The notes: generated by a model from the sequence alone, not told the origin. Counted from the first letter of the stretch, positions 1 to 7,834 are shown. The stretch: 18,224 nucleotides of DNA from Betaproteobacteria bacterium (GCA_009923345.1 RFTR01000019.1:1-18224); one strand, 5' to 3'. Numbers and translations are program-made.

Positions 1-372
1 GATGCCGATGGCTTTGTGAATAAGGCCAAAGAAAACTTTGTCGTCATGCAGGACGCTTGGGATCGCTCAGACACAAAGAGCTTGCGTCAACTGATGACAG
101 ACAACATGTTGGAAGAAATCAAAGCCCAAATTGCTGAGCGCGATGCCGCAACCCCCATAGGTCAAATGACCAAAACTGAAGTCATCCATTTAGAAGCTAA
201 GCTGTTAGGCATTGAAGAATCCGTAGATGGCCATCTAGCAAGCGTTGAGTTTTCCGGAATGATTCGCGAGGATGTTGGTGCTCAGCCAGAGGCATTTAAA
301 GAAGTTTGGAATATGTCGCTGAGTAAAAATACAAACAGTGGTTGGTTAGTGGCTGGTATTCAGGCCATTTAA
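1..372 (+). CDS. Tim44-like domain protein, 3' part (5' end outside window)
   Basis: The reading frame is open from base 1 (codons gat gcc gat ggc ttt) to the TAA at 370-372, so this is the C-terminal part of a longer gene. A GTG at 16 lies inside the frame but is not a convincing start because the frame continues to the window edge. The visible ~123 residues fit the bacterial Tim44-like fold: an N-terminal stretch with the pattern KENFVVMQDAWDRSD, then an ERDAAT segment, a beta strand with the pattern ASVEFSGMIREDVG, and the C-terminal pattern EVWNMSLSK...GWLVAGIQ. In the proteobacterial family the N-terminal half usually carries a signal or membrane segment followed by a low-complexity linker; that part is not visible. 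The function of bacterial Tim44-like proteins is poorly defined. From memory, in Burkholderiales such genes often sit near ubiquinone biosynthesis genes; here the next gene is an aminotransferase instead. Confidence 0.85.
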   Translation, partial: DADGFVNKAKENFVVMQDAWDRSDTKSLRQLMTDNMLEEIKAQIAERDAATPIGQMTKTEVIHLEAKLLGIEESVDGHLASVEFSGMIREDVGAQPEAFKEVWNMSLSKNTNSGWLVAGIQAI

Positions 373-382
373 AACTTCGCTG

Positions 383-1717
383 ATGTCCGATCTACATTCT
401 CTACAAGCTAGAGATGCCAAGGCCGTGGTTCACGGCCTGACAAATTTATCACTGCATGCCAAGCGCGGAGCCAGCGTGATTCAGTCTGGCAAAGGCGTGT
501 GGGTCCGCGATATTGAGGGACGCGAATATTTAGAAGCCATGTCTGGCTTGTGGTGTATCGCTCTGGGGTACGGAAATGAGCGGCTCGCCAATGTGGCCCA
601 TAAGCAAATGTTGGAGTTGGCTTATTACCCCTTGACGAACCACAAGAGTCATCCGCCAGTCATTGCATTAGCAGAAAAGCTTTTATCGATGGCTCCTGCA
701 CCGATGTCCAGAATTTGGTTTTCAAGCACTGGGTCTGAAGCCAATGACTGTGCTGCGCGTTTGAGTTGGTATTTTTGGAACGCAGTAGGACAGCCAGAAA
801 AAAAGAAATTCATCTCGCACAAGCTCGCTTACCACGGCAACACGATTGCTGCTGCAAGCTTATCGGGGGTTAGCTATGCGCATAACAAATTCAATCTGCC
901 GCTGCCGGGTTTTATACACGTGACAACCCCGCACTTCACCCGCAATGGCATGGAGGGTGAAACAGAAGAAGCCTTTAGCGATCGGTTGATTGCCGATATT
1001 GAACGGCTTATCCATGCTGAAGGCGCCCACACCATAGCGGCATTTTTTGTTGAGCCTGTCATGGCTGCGGGGGGTATTGTGGTGCCGCCCGCTCGATACT
1101 ACGAGCAACTGCAATTGCTTTTGAAGAAGCACGACATCTTGTTGGTTTGTGACGAAGTAGTAACAGCATTTGGCCGAACTGGCGAAATGTTTGGTTCAAC
1201 CACCATGAAACTGCAACCAGATCTGTTGATCTGTGCAAAAGCTTTATCCAGTGCCTACATTCCAATCTCTGCGCTTATGATCGGTCCTCGTGTTTACGAA
1301 GCCATTGAACGTCAAAGCGGTGAGCTAGGAATGTTTGGTTTGACCATGACTTACTCGGGACATCCTGTAGCTTCGGCAGTGGCTTTGGAAACTCTAAAAA
1401 TATACGAAGAACTCAATATCGTCGATCACGTGCGGCAAGTGAGCCCAAGTCTTTTAAATGGGCTAAAGCAACTGCAGAGTCACCCATTGGTGAAAGAGGT
1501 TCGGGGTATTGGACTTTTAGCTGGCGTCGAACTTCTTCCGAAACACGGCCCAGAGTGTGCGCGTATCGCTGAATCCGAAGGGTTGATCGTGCGGGCGATT
1601 GGAGACACTATTGCCTTTTGCCCACCATTGATCATTTCTGAAGCCGAAATCCAAGAGCTTTTGTCACGGTTTCAAAAGGCCCTGGACCTACTCAAAGCGG
1701 CCCCTGCTCCAAACTAG
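383..1717 (+). CDS. Class III PLP-dependent aminotransferase (omega-transaminase type)
   Basis: This 444-residue protein has the usual length of class III (omega-) aminotransferases, which move an amino group from an amine or omega-amino acid to pyruvate or another oxo acid in the cytoplasm. The visible landmarks are MSGLWCIALGYGNERLA near residues 53-69, the phosphate-binding STGSEAND near 115-122, the YHGNT motif near 150-154, and the PLP pyridine-binding aspartate in LLVCDEVVTAFGRTG (D257). The Schiff-base lysine is K286 in CAKALSSAYIPISA. The amine donor cannot be read from the sequence; omega-amino acid, putrescine or taurine type donors are all possible. It begins 10 bases after the Tim44-like stop without a clear ribosome binding site, so it may be co-transcribed with it. 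Its last 26 bases overlap the 3' end of the convergent dioxygenase gene. Class III membership is certain; substrate is not. Confidence 0.92.
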   Translation: MSDLHSLQARDAKAVVHGLTNLSLHAKRGASVIQSGKGVWVRDIEGREYLEAMSGLWCIALGYGNERLANVAHKQMLELAYYPLTNHKSHPPVIALAEKLLSMAPAPMSRIWFSSTGSEANDCAARLSWYFWNAVGQPEKKKFISHKLAYHGNTIAAASLSGVSYAHNKFNLPLPGFIHVTTPHFTRNGMEGETEEAFSDRLIADIERLIHAEGAHTIAAFFVEPVMAAGGIVVPPARYYEQLQLLLKKHDILLVCDEVVTAFGRTGEMFGSTTMKLQPDLLICAKALSSAYIPISALMIGPRVYEAIERQSGELGMFGLTMTYSGHPVASAVALETLKIYEELNIVDHVRQVSPSLLNGLKQLQSHPLVKEVRGIGLLAGVELLPKHGPECARIAESEGLIVRAIGDTIAFCPPLIISEAEIQELLSRFQKALDLLKAAPAPN

Positions 1718-2582
1718 ACACTTCATTCGTCAAAGTGGTTCGGCGCATATCGCGCACTTCTTTCGGGTCATAGCGACGCGCTCTATGCATCGTGACGCGG
1801 TTATCCCACATCACCAAGTCCCATGGACGCCAAACGTGGGCATATACAAATTGGCGTTGCGTGGCGTGTTCATTTAAGTCGCGCAAGAAAGAGCGCGCTT
1901 CTGGCATAGGCCAGCCTTCAATGCCACCCGCGTGGCTTGCAAGGTATAGCGAGAGGCGTCCGGTGTTGGGGTGTCGACGCACAAGGCGCTGGCGAACTGG
2001 CGCCCACTTGGCACGCTCTGCGTCCGTGAAATCGTCAAAGCCTAGGATGCCGCGCGAATAAATCTGACTGTGCGCACAAATGAGATCGTGCACCTCTGCC
2101 TTGGTGGCATCGTCTAGTGCATCGTATGCAGCACGCATGTCCGCAAATTCTGTGTTGCCGCCAGCACCTGGGATCTTGCGCGCAGACAACAACGAATACT
2201 TGGCTGGCACATCCTTAAAAGAACTGTCAGAGTGCCATAACAAATTACCCAAACTAAATAGCCGACGCCGATCATCGCGGGGTAACAACTCACCGTGTTT
2301 GTCGAGATTGGAGATGTCGTTCAACTCCATGCTCAAACGCCGTTCTTTCTCGGACATGATGTCACCCGTGGCTTCTTCGAGTTTGCCAAGCTGGCGGCTA
2401 AACGCTATTTGCTGCTCATCGTCTAGATGCTGGTCGTGAAATACGAGCACACCGAAGCGGTCCATACCAGCGTGAATAGCGGATACCTCTTCATCCGAAA
2501 GGGTGCGTGTTAGATCAATGCCCGCAACCTCACCAATAAAATTGGGTCTGCTAGCATCTATAGGGTTGAAAGTGTGTGGAAT
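1692..2582 (-). CDS. TfdA-like 2-oxoglutarate/Fe(II)-dependent dioxygenase with probable ATT start
   Basis: Members of the TauD/TfdA family couple decarboxylation of 2-oxoglutarate to hydroxylation of a substrate, which often then breaks into an aldehyde or ketone plus sulfite, sulfate or a phenol. The iron facial triad is clear: HSD (H117, D119 in this numbering) in NLLWHSDSSF, and the distal H266 in VMWDNRVTMHRARRYD, with the 2-oxoglutarate arginine 11 residues later (R277), the spacing recalled for TfdA. The overall pattern (VPAKYSLLSA, TEFADMRAAYDAL, HATQRQFVY) is closer to TfdA than to TauD. The first ATG (2465) begins at MDRFGVLVF and would cut off about 39 family-like residues, including an IGEVAGIDL segment. 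The frame stays open upstream to a TAG at 2594-2592, and no ATG, GTG, TTG or CTG lies in it. An AGGAG at 2593-2589 is placed 6 bases before an ATT codon at 2582, giving a 296-residue protein. The gene follows the LysR gene by 40 bases, so both are probably one operon. The substrate is unknown. Confidence 0.88.
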   Translation of the reverse strand: MPHTFNPIDASRPNFIGEVAGIDLTRTLSDEEVSAIHAGMDRFGVLVFHDQHLDDEQQIAFSRQLGKLEEATGDIMSEKERRLSMELNDISNLDKHGELLPRDDRRRLFSLGNLLWHSDSSFKDVPAKYSLLSARKIPGAGGNTEFADMRAAYDALDDATKAEVHDLICAHSQIYSRGILGFDDFTDAERAKWAPVRQRLVRRHPNTGRLSLYLASHAGGIEGWPMPEARSFLRDLNEHATQRQFVYAHVWRPWDLVMWDNRVTMHRARRYDPKEVRDMRRTTLTNEVSSLEQGPL

Positions 2583-2588
2583 ACAAAT

Positions 2589-2593
2589 CTCCT
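2589..2593 (-). promoter_or_regulatory. Ribosome binding site that decides an ATT start
   Basis: The minus strand reads TAGGAG ATTTGT ATT CCA CAC. The AGGAG core is a strong Shine-Dalgarno sequence with a 6-base spacer to an in-frame ATT codon (2582-2580). No standard start codon lies in this frame between the upstream stop and the internal ATG at 2465, and that ATG has no comparable site close upstream. Confidence 0.6.
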
Positions 2594-2622
2594 AAAAGTT
2601 TTATTAAAGCACGTCATAACCA

Positions 2623-3555
2623 TCACTTAACTTTAAGAACTCCCTCTGGAATTGAGAAATTTTGAGAGAGAACCGTATTTTGAATCACCTTGGCTAAAAG
2701 TCTGGCCGCAGCTGTGGGCTCCCTGCCAGACGCAAATATCAACCCTAATCGTCTCTGAATTCTTGGCTTGTCTAATGGTAGGACGGCGAATGCTCCTCTA
2801 CTGGGATCTGGGCACAACATAGAAGGCAAGATAGTCAAACCTAGATTAGCCTCAACCAAACCCAATAATGTCAAAACTTGAGTTGTTTCATGTACGACAT
2901 TGATTGGGATTGATTTCTTTTCAAACTCTGTTTCTAGCAAGTCTCTAATTCCTGAGCCTCTGCGCAGCATGACAAGTTCATGGCTAGATATTTCTGTGCC
3001 AGAGATCTTGTGTTTAGAAGCCAGAGGATGGTCGGATCTGCAAACCACTTGGAATACATCCTCCAATAATGGGATTGAAACATTCAATTTCTTTTCCGTA
3101 TCTTCGCTGACGATGGCAATGTCGCATTCGCCTTTATCCATTTTCTGCAGAATTCCTCGCATGTTGTCATCTAGAAAAACAACATCGATTTCTGGATAGG
3201 CCACTTTCATCTCTGCCAATACAGGTGGAAGCAATCGGTATACAGCGGAAGACAAGCAAGCAATCGTGACCCTACCCCGTCCGGACTTAGCAAAGTCTTT
3301 CAATGCGGCAATAGAGTGGTCCATAGATTCAAGCAGTCGCACCGCATCTTCCAGAAAAATCAAACCCGCTTCACTGATTCTGACTATCCGTGTGGTGCGA
3401 TCCAACAGTTTGACGCCCAACAAGGTTTCTAGCTGAGAAATAGCCTGGCTTGTGGCTGGCTCACTCAAATGCATGGCATTGGCAGCGTTGCGAAAACTGC
3501 CGCGTCGGGCAATTTCTACAAAAATCCTCAAATGTTTTAGGTTGGGATTCAACAT
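2623..3555 (-). CDS. LysR-family transcriptional regulator
   Basis: This 310-residue protein has the standard LysR layout. A winged helix-turn-helix occupies about residues 5-64, with the patterns LRIFVEIARRGSFRNAA and LSEPATSQAISQLETLLGVKLLDRTTR. A linker helix follows, then a two-subdomain effector-binding region from about residue 92 (RGRVTIACLSSAVYRLLPPVL, DIAIVSED, LGLTILPSML). LysR proteins usually act as tetramers that sense a pathway metabolite and activate a divergent operon while repressing their own gene. The position fits: the gene is divergent from the aldehyde dehydrogenase operon across a 177-base AT-rich region and lies 40 bases upstream of the TfdA-like gene. A good sigma-70 promoter on this strand (3647-3619) lies about 60 bases before the start. 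No clear ribosome binding site is seen. The inducer cannot be inferred from the sequence. Confidence 0.95.
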   Translation of the reverse strand: MLNPNLKHLRIFVEIARRGSFRNAANAMHLSEPATSQAISQLETLLGVKLLDRTTRIVRISEAGLIFLEDAVRLLESMDHSIAALKDFAKSGRGRVTIACLSSAVYRLLPPVLAEMKVAYPEIDVVFLDDNMRGILQKMDKGECDIAIVSEDTEKKLNVSIPLLEDVFQVVCRSDHPLASKHKISGTEISSHELVMLRRGSGIRDLLETEFEKKSIPINVVHETTQVLTLLGLVEANLGLTILPSMLCPDPSRGAFAVLPLDKPRIQRRLGLIFASGREPTAAARLLAKVIQNTVLSQNFSIPEGVLKVK

Positions 3556-3618
3556 ACATATGCCATTTTGATTAGCAAGCGACTGGGCGTTGGTGATCGA
3601 CCAGGACTATATATTTGT

Positions 3619-3647
3619 ATTATCAATTTATTAATAAGATATTTCAA
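3619..3647 (-). promoter_or_regulatory. Sigma-70 type promoter for the LysR/TfdA-like operon
   Basis: On the minus strand TTGAAA (3647-3642) and GATAAT (3624-3619) are separated by exactly 17 bases; each hexamer matches the sigma-70 consensus at five of six positions. Transcription would start near 3612 and leave a leader of about 57 bases. The spacer contains the palindrome TTATTAATAA, and the inverted pair CAATTT/AAATTG overlaps both hexamers, which would suit autoregulation by the LysR protein. Confidence 0.6.
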
Positions 3648-3651
3648 ATTG
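3624..3651. promoter_or_regulatory. Candidate LysR operator (inverted repeat)
   Basis: CAATTT at 3624-3629 and AAATTG at 3646-3651 form an inverted pair whose centres are 22 bases apart, about two helical turns. A perfect 10-base palindrome TTATTAATAA (3628-3637) lies between them. The region is strongly AT-rich, so chance symmetry is a real risk. The only support beyond symmetry is its position between divergent LysR and target genes and its overlap with the regulator promoter. Confidence 0.35.
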
Positions 3652-3697
3652 TTTTAATTGTCCACCATTTATAAGATCTTCATGAAATACACATAAC

Positions 3698-3715
3698 TCA
3701 GGCAAAAAAGCCTGA
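3698..3715 (+). promoter_or_regulatory. Leader hairpin or operator just before the aldehyde dehydrogenase gene
   Basis: TCAGGC and GCCTGA form a perfect 6-base-pair stem around a loop of six A residues, ending 17 bases before the ATG at 3733. A candidate -10 element TATAAG (3670-3675) would place it inside the mRNA leader. No Shine-Dalgarno sequence precedes the ATG, so the hairpin might influence translation initiation; it could also be a DNA operator. It lacks a following T-run, so it is not a typical terminator. Confidence 0.4.
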
Positions 3716-3732
3716 ACAAGATTGCTAAAAAC

Positions 3733-5316
3733 ATGACATCTGAAACAACACCCTTAAAAGCCAATAACTTCCTCAGTCCAGCCGCGATCGCAAATAAGGA
3801 AAAAGCGCAAACCCTCATCAAGCAATTAGCGCATCCAGTTTTAGGGCACTTTATAGATGGCAAGGCAGTACCAAGCCTGAATAGCAAAGTATTTACCAAT
3901 AAATCTCCTATCGATGGATCAGACTTAAACGAAACAGCCATGGGCGATGTGGAAGATGTTGCGGCTGCAAGCAAGTCATCTAGTCATGCATTTGAAAGTT
4001 GGCAAGCATGGCCAGCCAAAAAGAGGCGAGATTTATTGCACACCATCGCGGACACCTTAGAACGCAATGCAGAATCTATCTCCTTGCTGGAAACCGCAGA
4101 TACAGGGCAACCCCTTCGGTTTACGGAGAAAACAGCTGCGCGTGGTGCGGAAAATTTTCGGTATTTTGCGGATCTTTGTACCCGCTCTTCTGACGGACAT
4201 AGCTATCCAACGCCAACGCATCTCAATTACACCGTCAGAGACCCCATTGGCCCGATTGCAGCCATTACTCCTTGGAACATGCCTTTCATGTTGGCCACTT
4301 GGAAAATAGCACCTGCGTTAGCGGCAGGCTGCAGCGTGATTCACAAACCTGCCGAGTGGAGCCCCCTCACCGCTAGCCTACTGGCTAAGCTCGCTTTTGA
4401 AGCTGGCTTGCCCTCAGGCGTTCTCAACCTCGTTCACGGAACAGGAGAACAAGCTGGCACAGCCATCACCCAAAACCCACATATCAAAGCCATCGCATTT
4501 GTTGGCGGTACAAAAACTGGTTCACGCATCATGTCGCAAGGTGCGGCTAGCTTAAAGCGTGTGCACTTTGAACTCGGTGGCAAAAGTCCCGTGGTTGTTT
4601 TTGATGATGCCGATCTCGATCGTGCTTTGGACGCAGTCGCCTTCATGATCTTTAGCTTGAACGGTCAACGTTGTAACGCTGGCTCTCGCTTACTCATTCA
4701 AGACACGATTCACGACCAATTTGTGCAACGGTTGATAGAAAAAGCCAAATCTATTCGGGTTGGCAATCCGTTTGATCCTCTAACAGAGGTAGGCCCCCTG
4801 ATCCATCAGAACCAACTCGCTAAAGTTATTCAACACTGCGATGACGCTAGAAAGTCGGGTGCCACGATGCATTGTGGAGGTGCCGTTCAGGGCACTACAG
4901 ATCTTCCGCCTGCAGGGCATTGGTTTGAACCTGCCATAGTGACCGGACTTCGTACAGATATGCCAATTGTTCAAGAGGAAGTGTTTGGTCCAGTTTTAGC
5001 CGTGCTACCTTTTAAAGATGAGGCACACGCGTTAGCACTCGCGAACGATAGCCGCTACGGTTTATCCACTTACCTTTGGACAAGCCATATTGCAAGAGCG
5101 CACCGACTAGCGCGTGCATTTCAATCTGGCATGGTTTGGGTCAACACAGAAATTTCGCGCAATCTCTCTACCCCATTTGGCGGGATGAAAGACAGCGGCA
5201 TCGGTCGCGACGGTGGCGATTGGAGTTTCGACTTCTATATGGAAACACGCAATATATGCATTGCTTTGGATGCGCACAGTATTCCCAATATTGGTACGCG
5301 AAGTGTAAAAACGTAA
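3733..5316 (+). CDS. NAD(P)-dependent aldehyde dehydrogenase (HpaE-like)
   Basis: This 527-residue protein belongs to the aldehyde dehydrogenase superfamily and would oxidise an aldehyde to its carboxylate in the cytoplasm. The signatures are all present: ITPWNMP with the oxyanion-hole N182, the cofactor lysine K205 in SVIHKPAEWSPL, the Rossmann segment FVGGTKTGSRIM near 257-268, the general base E280 in HFELGGKSP, the catalytic C314 in NGQRCNAGSR, and EEVFGPVLAVL toward the C-terminus. The FSLNGQRCNAGSR context resembles 5-carboxymethyl-2-hydroxymuconate semialdehyde dehydrogenase (HpaE), but that does not fix the substrate. An N-terminal extension of about 35 residues precedes the usual core. 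It is the first gene of the plus-strand operon and is divergent from the LysR gene. No ribosome binding site is obvious. It could take an aldehyde produced after desulfation, or by the TfdA-like enzyme. Confidence 0.93.
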   Translation: MTSETTPLKANNFLSPAAIANKEKAQTLIKQLAHPVLGHFIDGKAVPSLNSKVFTNKSPIDGSDLNETAMGDVEDVAAASKSSSHAFESWQAWPAKKRRDLLHTIADTLERNAESISLLETADTGQPLRFTEKTAARGAENFRYFADLCTRSSDGHSYPTPTHLNYTVRDPIGPIAAITPWNMPFMLATWKIAPALAAGCSVIHKPAEWSPLTASLLAKLAFEAGLPSGVLNLVHGTGEQAGTAITQNPHIKAIAFVGGTKTGSRIMSQGAASLKRVHFELGGKSPVVVFDDADLDRALDAVAFMIFSLNGQRCNAGSRLLIQDTIHDQFVQRLIEKAKSIRVGNPFDPLTEVGPLIHQNQLAKVIQHCDDARKSGATMHCGGAVQGTTDLPPAGHWFEPAIVTGLRTDMPIVQEEVFGPVLAVLPFKDEAHALALANDSRYGLSTYLWTSHIARAHRLARAFQSGMVWVNTEISRNLSTPFGGMKDSGIGRDGGDWSFDFYMETRNICIALDAHSIPNIGTRSVKT

Positions 5317-5343
5317 GTCAACTCACATTACACAAAACTGCTC

Positions 5344-6873
5344 ATGAATAAACGTCCGAACATCTTATTTATTACAACGGATCAACAGCGCGCTGATTGC
5401 ATGGGGTATGAAAACCCGCAATTGCGTACACCTCACCTTGATGCACTCGCCAAGTCTGGTACCAGATTTTCTAACTGCATCTCACCGAGTATTGTTTGTC
5501 AGCCAGCGCGCGCATCCATTCTGACGGGCAGTCTGCCGCTCACCAATGGCGTGTGGGATAACGGAGTCGATTTGGATCCCAAAATTGGTGAAGAAGGAAT
5601 GGCCGGGCAATTAAGCAAGAGCGGCTATAAAACTTCTTTCGTAGGCAAAGCGCATTTTTCTTCGAAGATTACTTTCGCCCCCACCGGTACGCCTGAAGAC
5701 AGGAAAAGTGCTCCTAATTTTCCAGATGACTGGGTAGGTCCTTACATGGGGTTTGATCATGTCGAACTCGCAGCATTAGGCAAATTCCATAGAGCGCGCA
5801 TCCAACAAGGCGCACCCAAAATACACCGGTTCGAGCATTGGTTCATGGGCCATCCCAATGCAATAGAACTCTGGCAGAGCAGCTCGACCGAAGGTAGCGG
5901 TGCCGCTCAGACATGGAACTCCACTTTGCCTGCTGCATGGCATAGCAGTGCTTGGGTAGCCGATAGAACATTGGCCATACTGGAAGGGCATACAAACAAA
6001 GAAGCTCCATTTTTTACATGGGCATCGTTTCCGGACCCGCATCATCCTTTTGACTGCCCGGCACCTTGGAACACGATGTATGACCCAGAAAAAATGCATC
6101 TACCTGCGCACCGAACACTTGATTTAGAGAAAAGGCCTTGGTGGCATAAGGCTGCATTGGAAGGTGCGCCTCAAATCGCTGACCCTGAACTAGCAAAATT
6201 TCGGTCTGAAGGTTTTAAAGTGCCGCCACAAACAGATGCGCAACTTGCAGAGATGACGGCGAATTATTTCGGCATGATTTCATTGGTTGACCACCAAATT
6301 GGCCGAATACTGGACGGCCTACAGGCGTTAGGTCTGACGAATGACACCCTGATTGTTTTTGCAAGCGATCACGGAGACATGATGGGTGACCATGGGCTCT
6401 ACCTGAAAGGGCCGATGTTTTATGAAGGCGTGTTGCGTGTGCCGCTCATCATCGCTGGGCCAGATATTCCAAAGGATCAATTAATCGAGACGCCAGTTTC
6501 TACCATTGATTTAGCGTCCACTTTCTTGGAGTCTGCGGGAATTTCTTCTGGGAGCGCACAAAGTAAATCGCTGCATCCTGTGATGAAAGACAAGGAATTA
6601 CGAGAGTGCGCCTGGAGTGAATGGAAAGTCCATCCCTCTCGATTAGGTGTTGCTCTTGACTTACGAACAGTCAGAACGGCTAGATATTCGTATACCTATG
6701 AAATGGGATCAGGAGCAGGTGAACTCTACGACCTGCTAGAAGACCCGCAGCAAATGGTCAACCAATTTGACTCTGCAACACATGTTGCAGCACGTGAAAA
6801 GTTGCACGCTTTATTGATGTCTAGACCGGGCACGATGAAGCGCGAATTGTCTGAACCCGTAGGAATTGCTTAA
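5344..6873 (+). CDS. Type I formylglycine-dependent sulfatase, cytoplasmic (first copy)
   Basis: This 509-residue protein is a type I sulfatase of the alkaline phosphatase superfamily, which hydrolyses sulfate esters. The N-terminus (RPNILFITTDQQRADCMG) gives the metal ligands D13 and Q14. The sulfatase signature C-Q-P-A-R followed by ASILTG places the formylglycine-forming cysteine at C52, with P54 and R56. GKAHF (K102, H104), the FPDPHHPF segment near 229-236 and the second metal site ASDHGDMMGDHG (D342, H343) are present, with K355 downstream. No signal peptide is seen, so the enzyme should act in the cytoplasm on an imported substrate. Activity needs a maturase (FGE or anSME type), and none is in the window. 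It lies 27 bases after the aldehyde dehydrogenase. Phosphonate monoester hydrolases share this fold and cysteine motif, so that activity cannot be excluded. Confidence 0.9.
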   Translation: MNKRPNILFITTDQQRADCMGYENPQLRTPHLDALAKSGTRFSNCISPSIVCQPARASILTGSLPLTNGVWDNGVDLDPKIGEEGMAGQLSKSGYKTSFVGKAHFSSKITFAPTGTPEDRKSAPNFPDDWVGPYMGFDHVELAALGKFHRARIQQGAPKIHRFEHWFMGHPNAIELWQSSSTEGSGAAQTWNSTLPAAWHSSAWVADRTLAILEGHTNKEAPFFTWASFPDPHHPFDCPAPWNTMYDPEKMHLPAHRTLDLEKRPWWHKAALEGAPQIADPELAKFRSEGFKVPPQTDAQLAEMTANYFGMISLVDHQIGRILDGLQALGLTNDTLIVFASDHGDMMGDHGLYLKGPMFYEGVLRVPLIIAGPDIPKDQLIETPVSTIDLASTFLESAGISSGSAQSKSLHPVMKDKELRECAWSEWKVHPSRLGVALDLRTVRTARYSYTYEMGSGAGELYDLLEDPQQMVNQFDSATHVAAREKLHALLMSRPGTMKRELSEPVGIA

Positions 6874-6896
6874 TTCATTCAAACTTAACCCTAGCC

Positions 6897-7787
6897 ATGT
6901 CCACTACACCTCATCAGCCAACTGCATCCATCCAAATAGTTGTGCCCTTCCCTCCTGGAGGAATTGATTTAATTCTGCAGCTTTTTATCGATGGATTGAA
7001 AGAGCGCCTGAACCAAGACGTCGCGTTTATTAACCGTCCGGGTGGCACTGGCGCAGTGGGCAGTCTAGAAGTGGCAAAAGCGAATCCAGATGGGCTCACT
7101 TTACTTTTTGCCTCGCAAGGACCACTGGTTTACCAACCTCAACTCAACTCCGTTGGGTACACCGCCTTACATTCTTTTGTCCCTGTTTGTCGTGTGACCT
7201 CTACACCCAGTGTATTGATGGCTTCTGGAAATAGTGGAATAAAAACAATCCACGACATTGTCAAAGCGTCCAAAGCAAACCCTGCGTCAATTTCTTATTC
7301 CACGCCTGGCGCTGGTGGATTACCGCATATTGGTATGGCTGCTTTTTCAAAATTAATGGGCATTGAACTCACGCACAAACCGATGGCCGGAGCTGCTGCG
7401 GCCATCAAAGCCCTCAAAGACAGCGATGCAGAACTGATTGCAGAGCAGCTTCCAACTGCTATCGCATTGGCGAACGAAGGGGCAAAAATCATTGGTGTTT
7501 TTGCTCCCCAAAGGCTTAGTGCACTTCCTGATGTGCCCACCATCCTAGAACTTGGGTGCGATCTATCGTTCCAATCTTGGAATGTTTTGATGGCTCCTGC
7601 ACATACTCCTACCGATGTGCTGCAACGACTCAGCGAAGCTTGTCTAGGCGCATTGATACAAGCTACGCCCCTTATGAACCAAAAAATGGGTGTCGAGCCC
7701 GCTTATTTGGGTTCAGCGCAAACCGCCACATTCATTGCTAGCGAACTTGACAAAGCTCGTGAATTGATAAAAGTGAGTGGGCTTTGA
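6897..7787 (+). CDS. Bug-family (TctC-like) binding protein lacking a signal peptide
   Basis: This 296-residue protein matches the Bug/TctC solute-binding family: IQIVVPFPPGG at residues 12-22, then NRPGGTGAVGSLEVAKANPDG, YSTPGAGGLPHIGMA, LPDVPTILELG and a C-terminal helical part. Family members are normally periplasmic with a Sec or Tat signal, but this one begins MSTTPHQPTAS and enters the first strand by residue 12. The upstream frame offers no rescue: it is open only back to a TGA at 6852, with no usual start codon and no hydrophobic stretch. The ligand-loop after PPGG is one residue shorter than in the two neighbouring Bug proteins (GGIDLILQ against GGGADIIAR and GGNNDIVAR). It lies 23 bases after the sulfatase and directly before a secreted Bug gene. 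It may be a cytoplasmic ligand-binding protein or sensor, or a degenerating duplicate; I cannot tell which. Confidence 0.85.
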   Translation: MSTTPHQPTASIQIVVPFPPGGIDLILQLFIDGLKERLNQDVAFINRPGGTGAVGSLEVAKANPDGLTLLFASQGPLVYQPQLNSVGYTALHSFVPVCRVTSTPSVLMASGNSGIKTIHDIVKASKANPASISYSTPGAGGLPHIGMAAFSKLMGIELTHKPMAGAAAAIKALKDSDAELIAEQLPTAIALANEGAKIIGVFAPQRLSALPDVPTILELGCDLSFQSWNVLMAPAHTPTDVLQRLSEACLGALIQATPLMNQKMGVEPAYLGSAQTATFIASELDKARELIKVSGL

Positions 7788-7834
7788 ATGCGAAAAGTTT
7801 TTTCGTGAATTTATATAAATTAAAGGAGACAACC

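Noticed and set aside
7784..7834. TTG at 7784 as the start of the Sec-type Bug gene
   Set aside because: It would place a polar 17-residue extension before a good signal peptide, while the ATG at 7835 has a strong ribosome binding site.
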